Below, piece by piece: positions 1-7,699 of a DNA stretch of 64,000 nucleotides. Position numbers and translations under genes: made by a program. The stretch comes from Marinobacter mangrovi (GTDB lineage Bacteria > Pseudomonadota > Gammaproteobacteria > Pseudomonadales > Oleiphilaceae), in assembly GCF_016798325.1 (NCBI RefSeq), contig NZ_JAERVO010000006.1:1-64000 (forward strand). Direction: 5' to 3'. Below the pieces are notes generated by a model. The model had not been told where the DNA came from. It saw nothing but the letters and a program-made list of their open reading frames with translations, and made no database searches. Position 1 is the first letter of the stretch, and each line of letters opens with the position of its first letter.

Positions 1-533
1 CGGCATTTCAGAGTCGAGCGATGCCACGGAGGAACGCGGACCCCATGAGCCACACCTCCGCCACCGGTACTAGTCTAGAACAGAACGCATCCACTGATCT
101 GCTAAATTCAAAGGTAGACCCCATTTATCTTTATTAGCGTCAGAGTTGGTCAATTAATATGCGCCTTCACTTTTTATACTGATAACTCATATACCCTAAA
201 TAAAACATACAGCTCTAAAAAAATAAATAGAACCGACATAAATATATCAAAATACTTAAACGTCCGTCCTCTCTTGCACCAAACCCGCCTTACTTCATTC
301 CGATATGTGGCAGAAATAATGTAAATCCAACCTCTATATATCCAGGAAAAACTAGAGCCCAATTCGAACAAAAAATCCAGCACCAAAACATCTCCTAGAA
401 CTCAGGAAGCACATCTCCAATTTCAAAAAATACGCGATCCGCCCCCGTTGATTTGGTCAAAATTAAATCGACCTGCCCTATCATTCTTGACTTTGCGGAT
501 TCTAGCGCAATGCGGGTAAGACGTCAGAGGTGG
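1..533. other. AT-rich accessory stretch with repeat fragments
   Basis: No recognisable gene is complete here. The stretch is much more AT-rich than the chromosome from about 7.4 kb onward. It carries fragments that recur at 2.4-2.5 kb and 3.15 kb: a segment at about 105-128 containing aaattcaaaggtagacccca, and one at about 138-178 with the theme gtcagagttggtcaat followed by atatgcgcc. These recurrences show that the region was built by repeated insertion or recombination around RAYT transposase remnants. One weak candidate gene (174-386, minus) is listed separately. Confidence 0.6.
174..386 (-). CDS. Possible small membrane protein, unrecognised
   Basis: This is a 70-residue reading frame starting at TTG, with AGGAG about five bases upstream of the start. 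The C-terminal third (from about residue 47) is a hydrophobic segment rich in F, L, V and I that could span the membrane, and the first 25 residues are also hydrophobic and aromatic. A basic patch (RRVWCKRGR) lies between them, which fits a small two-segment membrane protein. No family is recognised. The AT-rich context and flanking repeats make a chance frame quite possible. Confidence 0.25.
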   Translation of the reverse strand: MVLDFLFELGSSFSWIYRGWIYIISATYRNEVRRVWCKRGRTFKYFDIFMSVLFIFLELYVLFRVYELSV

Positions 534-567
534 TCAATAAATATTCACTCTGACCCCATTAATTCTC
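488..567. repeat. RAYT-flank repeat, copy 1
   Basis: This segment, containing ctttgcggattctagcgcaatg and then a gtcagag-tggtcaataaatat theme, recurs at 2369-2436. The first copy borders the broken 3' end of the RAYT gene at 534-803, and the second lies just upstream of the RAYT gene at 1870-2325. The shared pieces look like outer ends of one element type. Confidence 0.7.
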
Positions 568-803
568 AGTTGGCGCATGCCTTTCGATAGATTGCCTTCC
601 GGCGTTTCGATCAGCAGGTGGTAGTGATTGCCCATCAAACAATAGGCGTGGCATACCCAGTTGAAGATCTCGCAAACCTCATCGAGGATCGACAACCAGG
701 CGCGGCGGTCGTCGTCTGATTCGTAAATCATCTCCCGGCGGTTTCCGCGAGACGTCACGTGATACAACGCGCCGGCAAACTCCAGTCGCAGCGGTCTGGC
801 CAT
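534..803 (-). pseudogene. Truncated REP-associated tyrosine transposase (RAYT)
   Basis: The 89-residue product begins MARPLRLEFAGALYHVTSRG, the standard N-terminus of Y1-type transposases of the RAYT class. It carries the HUH-type metal-binding motif in MGNHYHLLIETP (about residues 57-68). RAYTs act as single-strand-specific endonucleases on REP hairpins. Intact family members are roughly 150-300 residues and include a helix with the catalytic tyrosine after the HUH motif. Here the frame runs into repeat sequence after about 83 family-like residues, so the C-terminal half is missing and the protein should be inactive. Confidence 0.85.
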
Positions 804-899
804 TCCTTGGCTCCTTCCGTGGTTCTACTTTGGGCGAGAATAGACTGCGGTCATCACAACGAAATGACAAGGCGGGGCAAAACGCAAGACCTGACCCCG
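765..899. repeat. 135-bp duplicated RAYT 5' end, copy 1
   Basis: This 135-bp segment covers the first 13 codons of the truncated RAYT gene and about 95 bp upstream of it. It recurs at 2884-3018 in the same orientation with only two mismatches that I can find (gcagcgg/gcaacgg and aatgaca/aatggca). A shorter partial copy of its distal part lies near 2833-2864. Confidence 0.9.
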
Positions 900-944
900 A
901 CGTCCCGGACGTCCCGCGTCCCGTGACCCCGACGTCCCGTTTAT

Positions 945-1409
945 TTATTTTAAATTTGCCAAAGCAAGCGAAATTTTATTTAAAGTTTCACAATATTTAT
1001 CTATACCCCATTTCGCTTTCGTTAAAATAAATAAAAAAATCACAGAGGCGACTAAGAGCGGCATATGATCATTCGCAAAAAGATAGGTGCACGATAAACC
1101 CAGAGCCGCAATCATTGCGGAATAGAGCTTGCTAAACGTTCCCATAGATATAGCGTGAGAATCGGCGCGAAAAGCCCAATAAGAGGGATAGGCTTCGTCC
1201 CCGCTCTTTTCCGACAGAGCTTGACCTATCTTATCTTTAAGCTTACGATCAAAATCCATGTCATCTTCTCGAATCTTAGAGAAACCCCTCGAACTTTCCC
1301 TCATCGAGGCGCAGAACACGGACACATTAAACTTCGCTTTCTTTGCCTGTCTTTCTACTTCAAAAATACCTGCTTGAATAGGATCCATAAAAATTCCATA
1401 ACCATTCAT
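945..1409 (-). CDS. Hypothetical membrane protein with two C-terminal segments
   Basis: The predicted product has 154 residues. The first 75 or so are soluble and charged, with a K/D-rich stretch near DFDRKLKDKIGQALSEKSGD. The C-terminal half has two adjacent hydrophobic segments (about residues 98-111 and 114-128), consistent with a membrane hairpin followed by a short cytosolic tail. I do not recognise a family. The layout resembles small soluble-plus-two-TM proteins common in accessory islands, but that is only an analogy. A start at the eighth codon (ATG after a GGA) is equally possible. The gene stands alone between repeat-rich segments in AT-rich DNA, consistent with horizontal acquisition. 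Confidence 0.5.
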   Translation of the reverse strand: MNGYGIFMDPIQAGIFEVERQAKKAKFNVSVFCASMRESSRGFSKIREDDMDFDRKLKDKIGQALSEKSGDEAYPSYWAFRADSHAISMGTFSKLYSAMIAALGLSCTYLFANDHMPLLVASVIFLFILTKAKWGIDKYCETLNKISLALANLK

Positions 1410-1528
1410 TAAAGCAACCGCCCGACCACTCTTTAATAAATATGTGCTCTAATCCATTAATTACTATAAATCCCGTTTTCTACGCCCGTAATCTAAGGAG
1501 GGAGGCAATGCCTCCCTCCCAGTAAACA

Positions 1529-1753
1529 TTACATGCCCATACTGGGGCCCGGCGTAGGTGGTTCAAAATCTTCGCCTAGCTCTTCGAGTCGTCTCAACGC
1601 ATCATCATATGAAAGACCCGACTCGACCACCCGACCGCTAGGGTCAACGATCACATAAGACACGCCAATAGGGTTACCCTCTTCATCCAACTCAGTAATC
1701 TTTACAACCGCATAACCGCCCTTCTCCCGAACGATTTCCTTCGTACTGCTCAT
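1529..1753 (-). CDS. Small acidic hypothetical protein
   Basis: The product has 74 residues starting MSSTKEIVREKGGYAVV. I chose this ATG over one five codons upstream because AGGAG sits just ahead of it at normal spacing. The sequence alternates short strands (YAVVKITELD, GVSYVIVDPSG) with a C-terminal helix (YDDALRRLEELGEDF) and ends in a Pro/Gly-rich tail. It looks like a folded beta-beta-alpha protein without membrane segments. No family is recognised, and its flanks are RAYT remnants and unrelated AT-rich sequence. Confidence 0.5.
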   Translation of the reverse strand: MSSTKEIVREKGGYAVVKITELDEEGNPIGVSYVIVDPSGRVVESGLSYDDALRRLEELGEDFEPPTPGPSMGM

Positions 1754-1869
1754 TGCCTTCTCCTGCAAATGGACGTCGTAAGGGAATCGTGCCCGATCGA
1801 CATCGGGTTTTCTGTAATATTTTGATTTAAATACGTTTCCAATAAGTTAACTTGGGCGGAAAGGCAAGT

Positions 1870-2325
1870 TTACAGCTTCTGATCTAACCACTCCGCACGA
1901 GTCATTATGCCGCTCAAGGGAACATATACGCAGGTTTCATCCCGGGCGCTTGAATTCAGCGCGATGTAGCAATAACAACTGAGCAGATAATTTTCCGCAT
2001 CCACCAGACTGCCCTTGTGCCGCCCTTCCCAGAGCGTGCCTGATCGGCGATATGTGCGATTGATATAGCGGACGTACAAACTGCCCACGTGCTGCATCAG
2101 CCGGGAGAGGCTGTCGGGCTGGTGGGGCGTGAATAGCAGATGAACGTGGTTGGTCATCAGGCAATAGGCATGGAGTTCGGCGCCATACCGTTTCATGCCT
2201 TCGGCGGGCAGGTGTTGGTAGTAGCGGAAATCCTCATCCGCAAAGAAACAGGCATACCGATTGTGCCCACGCTGGACAACGTGCACCGGAACGCCGGGGA
2301 GATACATCCGTGTCTTCCTGGGCAT
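1870..2325 (-). pseudogene. RAYT/Y1 transposase, probably C-terminally truncated
   Basis: The reading frame begins MPRKTRMYLPGVPVHVVQRG, typical for Y1 transposases. It has the HUH motif in MTNHVHLLFTP, then SGTLWEGRHKGSLV and a YLLSCYCYIALN segment where intact relatives have the Y-containing YRYIELNPVRAG helix. After about residue 130 the family pattern stops and an unrelated tail follows, so the usual C-terminal 50-100 residues are absent. A GTG eight codons upstream (2349) is an alternative start. It differs in sequence from the RAYT remnant at 534-803, so two distinct RAYTs have lived here. Confidence 0.8.
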
Positions 2326-2368
2326 TGCGACATCCGTGTTTTGATCCACTTTGAAGCCAAATCCTTTG

Positions 2369-2470
2369 GCTTTGCGGATTCTAGCGCAATGGGGATTGGT
2401 CGTCAGAGTTGGTCAATAAATATGCGCCCTGACACCTTTTATTAAATTCAAAGGTAGACCCCATTAATTC
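2369..2470. repeat. RAYT-flank repeat, copy 2
   Basis: This is the second copy of the segment at 488-567 (ctttgcggattctagcgcaatg, then gtcagagttggtcaataaat). It continues into a stretch (about 2444-2468) shared with 105-128. A third fragment with the same aataaatatgcgccctgac core lies at about 3150-3180, immediately downstream of the ABC-3C operon. Confidence 0.7.
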
Positions 2471-2530
2471 TGCCCCCATTAATTGCTCGTGTTATAGTCA
2501 TCAGCCATTTAATGAATGAGACGCGCCATT

Positions 2531-2782
2531 ATGGAAAAGACATACATTGCCGCTAAATATAATGAGAAGCATCACATTCTGGTTTGCGGTTCATGTGGAA
2601 AGAAGTTAGTCACTGACCCTAATAAACAGTGCCGTTCGCCCGGCCACGACTCCCCCCCGCATGAATGCAAATCTATATGCGTCTGCAGGCATTGCGAAAC
2701 AACCAATTGTTGTGATCACGGCAAGCTCGAATACAACAACGTTGAACCATCAGGTGGCAATGGCCCTGCAGGAATGAGCTAG
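2531..2782 (+). CDS. Small Cys/His-rich protein, probable metal binder
   Basis: The product has 83 residues when started at MEKTYIAAKYN (an ATG five codons upstream is also possible). It contains CGSCGKK near the N-terminus, then a Cys/His-rich block (CRSPGHDSPPHECKSICVCR followed by HCETTNCCDHGK). The paired Cys suggest one or two zinc-binding treble-clef or ribbon folds. I do not recognise the family. It sits alone between RAYT-related repeats. Because its plausible fold depends on precisely spaced Cys residues, it is more likely a real gene than a chance frame. Confidence 0.5.
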   Translation: MEKTYIAAKYNEKHHILVCGSCGKKLVTDPNKQCRSPGHDSPPHECKSICVCRHCETTNCCDHGKLEYNNVEPSGGNGPAGMS

Positions 2783-2883
2783 GCATTGAGCAACAAAGAA
2801 ACACGGGGTTAGATTGAACTAACCCCATCGTTAGAAATGGCAAGGAGGGGCAAAACGCAAGACTTGCCCCCCCGCCGCTCCCT

Positions 2884-3018
2884 CAACGCGCCGGCAAACT
2901 CCAGTCGCAACGGTCTGGCCATTCCTTGGCTCCTTCCGTGGTTCTACTTTGGGCGAGAATAGACTGCGGTCATCACAACGAAATGGCAAGGCGGGGCAAA
3001 ACGCAAGACCTGACCCCG
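2884..3018. repeat. 135-bp duplicated RAYT 5' end, copy 2
   Basis: This is a near-identical copy of 765-899. It holds only the first 13 codons of the transposase on the minus strand plus upstream sequence, so it is a solo end of the element with no transposase body. Reading frames that run across it on the plus strand (to 3144) are composite and not supported as genes. Confidence 0.9.
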
Positions 3019-3181
3019 CGTATCACCAAAACGTATCACCAAAAAGTTGTGCAGCCAAACTGGAAAAATATAAATTTTAATAACTTCGACAGCATTTTAT
3101 CGAGGATAGAAGAAGCAATACGACACTATCATCTAAAAAATTAAACTACTCTTTTTTAATAAATATGCGCCCTGACACTTT

Positions 3182-5098
3182 TTATTTTTGTAAATTTAGA
3201 ACATTGCCTTCATAATATGGCCCAACGCCATAAATTTCGTTATTTAGCTCATCAAGAACCATTGACGTACAGAATATTAACTGAAAATCTTTTCGATCTC
3301 TGAACAGATTAAAAATCGTTTTTTGAAAATTATGGCTACGATAAGGCTTCATACCTCCATTTTCTATAGCGTCAAGCATCAAAAAACGTGGCAATCGATA
3401 CTCAGGGTCATCCAACGATTCTTTCAAGGCCGCCAAATGGAAAGCATTCTTCTTTACAAAATTAGAACTGCCAGAAAATTTAATCCTTCCGTCAATTAGA
3501 TAACGATCTTTCGCGAAATCAATTTCAATATCAGACTCAGTGGCATCCGCGAACACCTCCTCATACGGGTCCCCATTATCGCGCCTCTCGCCTCCAACGA
3601 TAGAAACAATATTTTCGCTGATCCCAGCAATCACCTTATCTCGTCTAGCCTGATTGGAACTGGTGGCCACTTCTATTTTATTCCTAATTTCAGTAATCCT
3701 ACCATTCAGCTCAACCTTGAGCTCTTTATTTTTATCCAGCTCTTTTATGAGCTCCATCATTTTCACCAGATTCTTATTCTGTGACTCCAGATAACCAATT
3801 TCCCTTGAGTTTTCAATCGCTTTTTGTGAAGAAATATTTACCATCTTCGCAATCGATTCTAATTCTTGCTGAGCAACCTTAAGCTCGCCTTCTGCTATCT
3901 TTATTGTCGAAGCCAGTCCGGATTGATGTTCACGGTACTCATCCAATACCTTTTGATTGCTAGTAAGCTGGAAATCAATTTCCGTGATTAGCTCAATATA
4001 ATTATTGTTAATTTGAGAACCGTCTAATGGAGCATGACACAAATGGCAACAGTCATCGTCCAGATTTTGCAGTTCTTTCATACACGAAGGGCAATGGTTG
4101 TATTCAACAACCCCTATTTCCTCATATGAAACCCTAGATTCCAACAAGCTTTTCTTTCGGTATTTCAAAGATTGATCGTAGGCTTCACAGTCGACAATTT
4201 CACCGTTAACTACCAGCAGGTCTTGTTTAAAAGCTTGCAATTGACGATTTAATAACCTAACTTTTTCATCGAGCTTTCTGAAGCGTTTATCTCTTTCTTT
4301 TTGGACATCCGTTTCGGCTTTAGTTTCAATAGGAAAGTCGCTCAACTGTGCAATACTATCAAGATTCGAAAACACCTCCTTTTCTAAAATTTCTGAAGTT
4401 AGCGTCGAATCCCTGCCCATCAATTTATACATCGCATTAAGGTCAGCGGAGATTTTTTCAAACTGCCTTTCCGTTAAAAGCAACTCTTGCCGCAACTTGT
4501 GTGTATCCAAATTATCCAAGCCCAGCAAGAATTCAAATATTGCAGTTCTTATACCCTCGCTATCAGCTCTTGGGTTATCTTCGGCACGCAATAACCTTGC
4601 AGAAGAAGTCTCCTGGTCTACATACAAGAATCTAAGAATCTGATGCATAGTCAAATTCGCATAGTCATCAGATTTATGAGTGTCCCACCCTAATAGCTCA
4701 AAGATCTGCTGTGAGAATGAAGCTTTGTTATTGGACTCACTTCGCCTAGGTCCGAATTTTTTCCATGCTTCTGCCTCACAATCTTTTAGTTCTAGGTTGC
4801 CAGACCTTATATATATTGGAGGTATAGATTTCTTATCAATATCTCGCTTAAGCGTAAACACCTTGCCATTGATATTTAGCTGACACAACACATCGTCACA
4901 GAGATCGGCGGGCGTCAGCCATTGGCTCTCTTTTATTTCACCACCCAAAACATAAAATATAACTTCCAGTATAGTGGTCTTACCTACAGAGTGATCGCCT
5001 CGTATTACATTTATACCTAAGTGATACTTTTCATCGTATATATGGCGACCCGACTTCCTAACAACAAGCCTCTCAATAAAAAAAATAGACTTATCCAT
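3182..5098 (-). CDS. SMC/Rad50-like ABC ATPase of a probable ABC-3C system
   Basis: The product has 638 residues. An N-terminal P-loop (GDHSVGKTT, residues 34-42) follows the first two strands, as in RecF/RecN/Rad50-type ATPases. A long charged coiled-coil region is broken near its midpoint by two CxxC-type pairs (CPSC near 336, CHLC near 350), reminiscent of a zinc hook. The C-terminal half-site has a Walker B-like strand RFLMLDAIENGG (about 570-580), in which Ala follows the Asp instead of Glu. It is the last gene of the operon and its ATG overlaps the preceding stop by 8 bp. In known ABC-3C systems the ATPase is thought to sense or process nucleic acid and license the effector. The assignment rests on architecture and gene order. 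Confidence 0.8.
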   Translation of the reverse strand: MDKSIFFIERLVVRKSGRHIYDEKYHLGINVIRGDHSVGKTTILEVIFYVLGGEIKESQWLTPADLCDDVLCQLNINGKVFTLKRDIDKKSIPPIYIRSGNLELKDCEAEAWKKFGPRRSESNNKASFSQQIFELLGWDTHKSDDYANLTMHQILRFLYVDQETSSARLLRAEDNPRADSEGIRTAIFEFLLGLDNLDTHKLRQELLLTERQFEKISADLNAMYKLMGRDSTLTSEILEKEVFSNLDSIAQLSDFPIETKAETDVQKERDKRFRKLDEKVRLLNRQLQAFKQDLLVVNGEIVDCEAYDQSLKYRKKSLLESRVSYEEIGVVEYNHCPSCMKELQNLDDDCCHLCHAPLDGSQINNNYIELITEIDFQLTSNQKVLDEYREHQSGLASTIKIAEGELKVAQQELESIAKMVNISSQKAIENSREIGYLESQNKNLVKMMELIKELDKNKELKVELNGRITEIRNKIEVATSSNQARRDKVIAGISENIVSIVGGERRDNGDPYEEVFADATESDIEIDFAKDRYLIDGRIKFSGSSNFVKKNAFHLAALKESLDDPEYRLPRFLMLDAIENGGMKPYRSHNFQKTIFNLFRDRKDFQLIFCTSMVLDELNNEIYGVGPYYEGNVLNLQK

Positions 5099-5585
5099 AT
5101 CTAAATTCCATCAAACCACTTTTCGATTTAAAACCATTCGGCCCATCAAGATTTACTTTAGGAAATGATTCCAGCAGCATTTTAAAAAAGTCACAAGACA
5201 AAAATTCGTCGCTGTTAAATGATTCAATCAACCTTTCAGACAGCGACTCAATATTCAGCTTAATTAAACCGTTATCCGAATTAACAAATAATTTACCCTC
5301 TAATGACTTTAATACAGATTCTTGTGTTTTACCAAGCTCATAAAACATCAACCTTGGATTCGGCGTTATCTCAAACGGGTCCTCTAACTTATCAATTATC
5401 TTTTTCTTATAATTTAAAGGTCTGGGCAGAGAGCCCATCCTCTTTAACAAATGCGGATACAGGTAATAAAAGTCGATGAATCTTATCATTTCATGAGAGA
5501 TTGAAGTATCGTCAATAAAATACAGGATGCTCAATATTCTATATGAGCAGTGATAGGCGTCGTATGCAGGATGATATAAAATCAT
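5091..5585 (-). CDS. ABC-3C middle-component-like protein
   Basis: The product has 164 residues and starts MILYHPAYDAYHCSYRIL. The chosen ATG overlaps the upstream stop in TAATG, with GGAG upstream, which indicates translational coupling. The N-terminal HPAYDxYHCxxR pattern, the following helix-rich segment (YFIDDTSISHEMIRFIDFYYLYPHLL) and the small size fit the middle component that bridges ATPase and effector subunits in ABC-three-component conflict systems. It overlaps the ATPase gene by 8 bp at its 3' end. The family match is from recollection of pattern and context and was not searched, so a different small helical partner protein remains possible. Confidence 0.65.
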   Translation of the reverse strand: MILYHPAYDAYHCSYRILSILYFIDDTSISHEMIRFIDFYYLYPHLLKRMGSLPRPLNYKKKIIDKLEDPFEITPNPRLMFYELGKTQESVLKSLEGKLFVNSDNGLIKLNIESLSERLIESFNSDEFLSCDFFKMLLESFPKVNLDGPNGFKSKSGLMEFRYG

Positions 5586-6214
5586 TACACCCACTCCACA
5601 TGACACTTCTCGGTCAAAAAATAAAGCATACCCTCTATCAAGTCAGCAGAAATCATCCCGCCCGCCATTGACACTTCCTGATATAGAGGCTCTACGATAG
5701 TAGTATTTATGGCAGACTTTAAAGTCACGTCATCGGTACCGTTTTTAATTAGCGGAAGAATATATGAGTTGAACCTGGTCAAAATAAGGCCCAAGACGTG
5801 ATTAAAAATAATCTGATAGGACTTAACGTGCTGAAATCTAGTTATTGTTTTTGAAGCCTTCTGACTAGAGACTAGTGCCTGATCATAATATATTTTCTTA
5901 CCAGCCTTTTTCAGCTTGCCTTCAAGACCGATCATCTTTCTCGATTCACAGGCTTTAATTTTGCTCTGAAGCTGCTCTATCAGAAAGATATACTCTGGGC
6001 TGTCTTCTGCGAGCTCATTATGTTTTTTAATCAGATCCTTTAGCGCACCCGCTCCTACCGAAACATCAAATGAGGGAAGCTTGACAATGGTAGATCCAAC
6101 ATTAAGGTCTCCACCAATATCATTTCCGCTTATATCGTTTCCCGTAATAGCGATACTCTTAGGTACTCTACCATCTCCGGGACTAGGCATCGGAAAATTG
6201 TCCTTTTGAGCCAT
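5585..6214 (-). CDS. ABC-3C effector/adaptor-like protein with N-terminal amyloid-like motif
   Basis: The product has 209 residues when started at MAQKDNFPMP (AAGGG six bases upstream). After a disordered Pro/Gly-rich leader it has a repetitive GNDISGNDIGGDLNVG segment (residues 25-40), then a helical domain of about 150 residues ending MLYFLTEKCHVEWV. The position before the middle component and the helical C-terminal domain match the third, effector-bearing component of ABC-3C systems. No catalytic effector domain is present, though. In its place is a short motif nearly repeated in the neighbouring membrane protein. I infer that it works as an adaptor which recruits a separate membrane effector. 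Confidence 0.6.
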   Translation of the reverse strand: MAQKDNFPMPSPGDGRVPKSIAITGNDISGNDIGGDLNVGSTIVKLPSFDVSVGAGALKDLIKKHNELAEDSPEYIFLIEQLQSKIKACESRKMIGLEGKLKKAGKKIYYDQALVSSQKASKTITRFQHVKSYQIIFNHVLGLILTRFNSYILPLIKNGTDDVTLKSAINTTIVEPLYQEVSMAGGMISADLIEGMLYFLTEKCHVEWV

Positions 6215-6223
6215 CAAAAACCC

Positions 6224-6568
6224 TTATCCAATATTAATGTCGCCACCAGATTTATTTTTTTTTATTTTATTACCTCGAAAAGCACCAGTTTGTTTACCAA
6301 TATTTATATCAGAATTAGAATAATTTTCTTCTATCTCATTGTTAACAAAGTCTTTTTTATTAGAACCATCGCCCTTCACCTTCCGAGGAATTAAAAGCCA
6401 AGCTAAGAATAAACAAAATAAAAAAACGAAAACCAGTAGGACAATATTAACTATCAAATTAGTTTCAATTAGCTTGGATTCAATTAAATAGGTGGAAATC
6501 AACTTATAAAACACAAAGGCGGCGACCGTTGCAGGCCCACCAATTTTAAGAGCTTGTCCCCAATCCAT
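6224..6568 (-). CDS. Two-TM membrane protein with C-terminal amyloid-like motif, putative effector
   Basis: The product has 114 residues, with AGGAAG ahead of its ATG. A moderately hydrophobic segment spans about residues 8-29 and a strong one about 37-60, followed by PRK and a polar cytosolic tail. The tail contains SDINIG (86-91) and ends with GNKIKKNKSGGDINIG (99-114). This last 16-mer aligns without gaps to residues 25-40 of the next gene product, with nine identities and two I/L or I/V exchanges. It is the first gene of the apparent operon, 9 bp before the adaptor gene. A pore-forming or membrane-damaging effector tethered through this tag is my inference. No known family is recognised. 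Confidence 0.6.
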   Translation of the reverse strand: MDWGQALKIGGPATVAAFVFYKLISTYLIESKLIETNLIVNIVLLVFVFLFCLFLAWLLIPRKVKGDGSNKKDFVNNEIEENYSNSDINIGKQTGAFRGNKIKKNKSGGDINIG

Positions 6569-6587
6569 ATTAATCTTCCTGTTCTCC

Positions 6588-7370
6588 CTACTCCGCCTGA
6601 AAATTCAGCATTCCCCGACACTTCGGAAACGCTGAACACCCCCAAAACTCCTTCCCAACGTTCTCGCCGCGTTTCACGACACGCCGAACCATATCGCCCT
6701 GGCACTTCGGGCAGCGAACCGCATTCTCTTTCTCTTCAACAATGCTCTGGACGTGCTTCACATGTTCCCGATGCGTCTTGAAGGAAGACTTCAGGCGCCC
6801 CGAATCGATTTTCTCCAAGACCTGACTGACTTCTTCCGCAGCCAGCACCGCTTCATCATAGGATTTGATAAACCGCAGATACCCACCGCCACGCGTCACA
6901 TTCCCCGGCATCTCCGTCTTAAAAGCCGCATCCCCCACAAACACCACCACCGAATGCACCTGCGCACCACTCAGCCCCAGCAGTGCCTGAATCGTTTTCA
7001 CATGCTTGTAGTTCTGATGCAGTGGATTCTGAAACTTCTGCGAATGCTTATAGATCTTCTGTGTCCAATACCGTTGATGGGGACTCCCGAAAATCCACCC
7101 TTTCATGTTCTTGGTTTCCACGACGAACACGCCGTAGGGCGACACGATGATGTGATCGATCTGGGTGGTGCCGTCTTCGGTGGGCAGGGTGACGTTGCGG
7201 ATCAGGTGATAAGTGTTCTTGTCGAGAAACAGGCGTACCGAGAGGTTAACCAGGCTTTCGCCGACCCAACCCTTGAACTGTGGCGATTTGAGAATGCCGC
7301 CGAGGATGGCCAGCGGGATGAGGTACCAGAGGGCGTGGATTAACGGTTGTAAGACGGGAGCAAAGTCCAT
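6588..7370 (-). CDS. NERD-domain protein with topoisomerase-type zinc finger
   Basis: The product has 260 residues. A hydrophobic N-terminus (about 8-27) probably anchors it in the membrane. The NERD (nuclease-related) domain covers about 33-150 and shows the expected acidic and Lys positions in GTTQIDHIIVSPYGVFVVETK. A C-terminal four-cysteine topoisomerase-like zinc finger (CPKCQGDMV...FWGCSAFPKC) covers about 219-255. NERD proteins are related to restriction-like nucleases, and this TM-NERD-C4 layout is common in proteobacteria. It ends 19 bp before the membrane-protein gene in the same direction and could share its promoter. Its base composition is closer to the chromosomal average than that of the ABC-3C genes, so it may simply be the resident neighbour. 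Confidence 0.9.
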   Translation of the reverse strand: MDFAPVLQPLIHALWYLIPLAILGGILKSPQFKGWVGESLVNLSVRLFLDKNTYHLIRNVTLPTEDGTTQIDHIIVSPYGVFVVETKNMKGWIFGSPHQRYWTQKIYKHSQKFQNPLHQNYKHVKTIQALLGLSGAQVHSVVVFVGDAAFKTEMPGNVTRGGGYLRFIKSYDEAVLAAEEVSQVLEKIDSGRLKSSFKTHREHVKHVQSIVEEKENAVRCPKCQGDMVRRVVKRGENVGKEFWGCSAFPKCRGMLNFQAE

Positions 7371-7699
7371 TTTTGTTGTCCTCAGCCAGTGCTGACTCCT
7401 TGCCTGGCTGTCGTGCGAGTGGTGATTGAGCGCTTAAGCTTTCTGAAAGTTAATGTTGTTTATAGCGAGGGAAAAGGTAGGGAGCAAATGTTGGCGGGGT
7501 GGTTGGGCGCAAAATGTTGTTAAAGTTGAGCTGGGTCATATAAGAAAGAGGCAGGCTGAGGCCTGCTCCCCCTCTCTCCAAACCTCCGCTCCGCGCCCCG
7601 GCCCATTGCCTGAGGCAATGGGCGTTCCGGCGGACGAAGCGGTGCTTCGTGTCTATCCGCCTCCACCCCACCAGGGGAGAGAGGCTTAGAAAGCAGGCC
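7371..7699. other. Intergenic region with palindromic repeat halves
   Basis: No gene is supported here. The region holds a gcctgctccccctctctcc segment and, near its end, ccaccaggggagagaggct. These resemble halves of the dispersed CCCTCTCC palindromes seen at 28.8-29.0 kb and 57.1-57.2 kb. A short inverted repeat around cccattgcctgaggcaatggg (about 7600-7621) could form a hairpin between the convergent ends of the ureJ operon and upstream genes. Confidence 0.6.

Noticed and set aside
2926-3144. A 72-codon plus-strand frame
   Set aside because: Its first half is the antisense of the duplicated RAYT end and it has no ribosome-binding site. The AT-rich second half has no recognisable domain.
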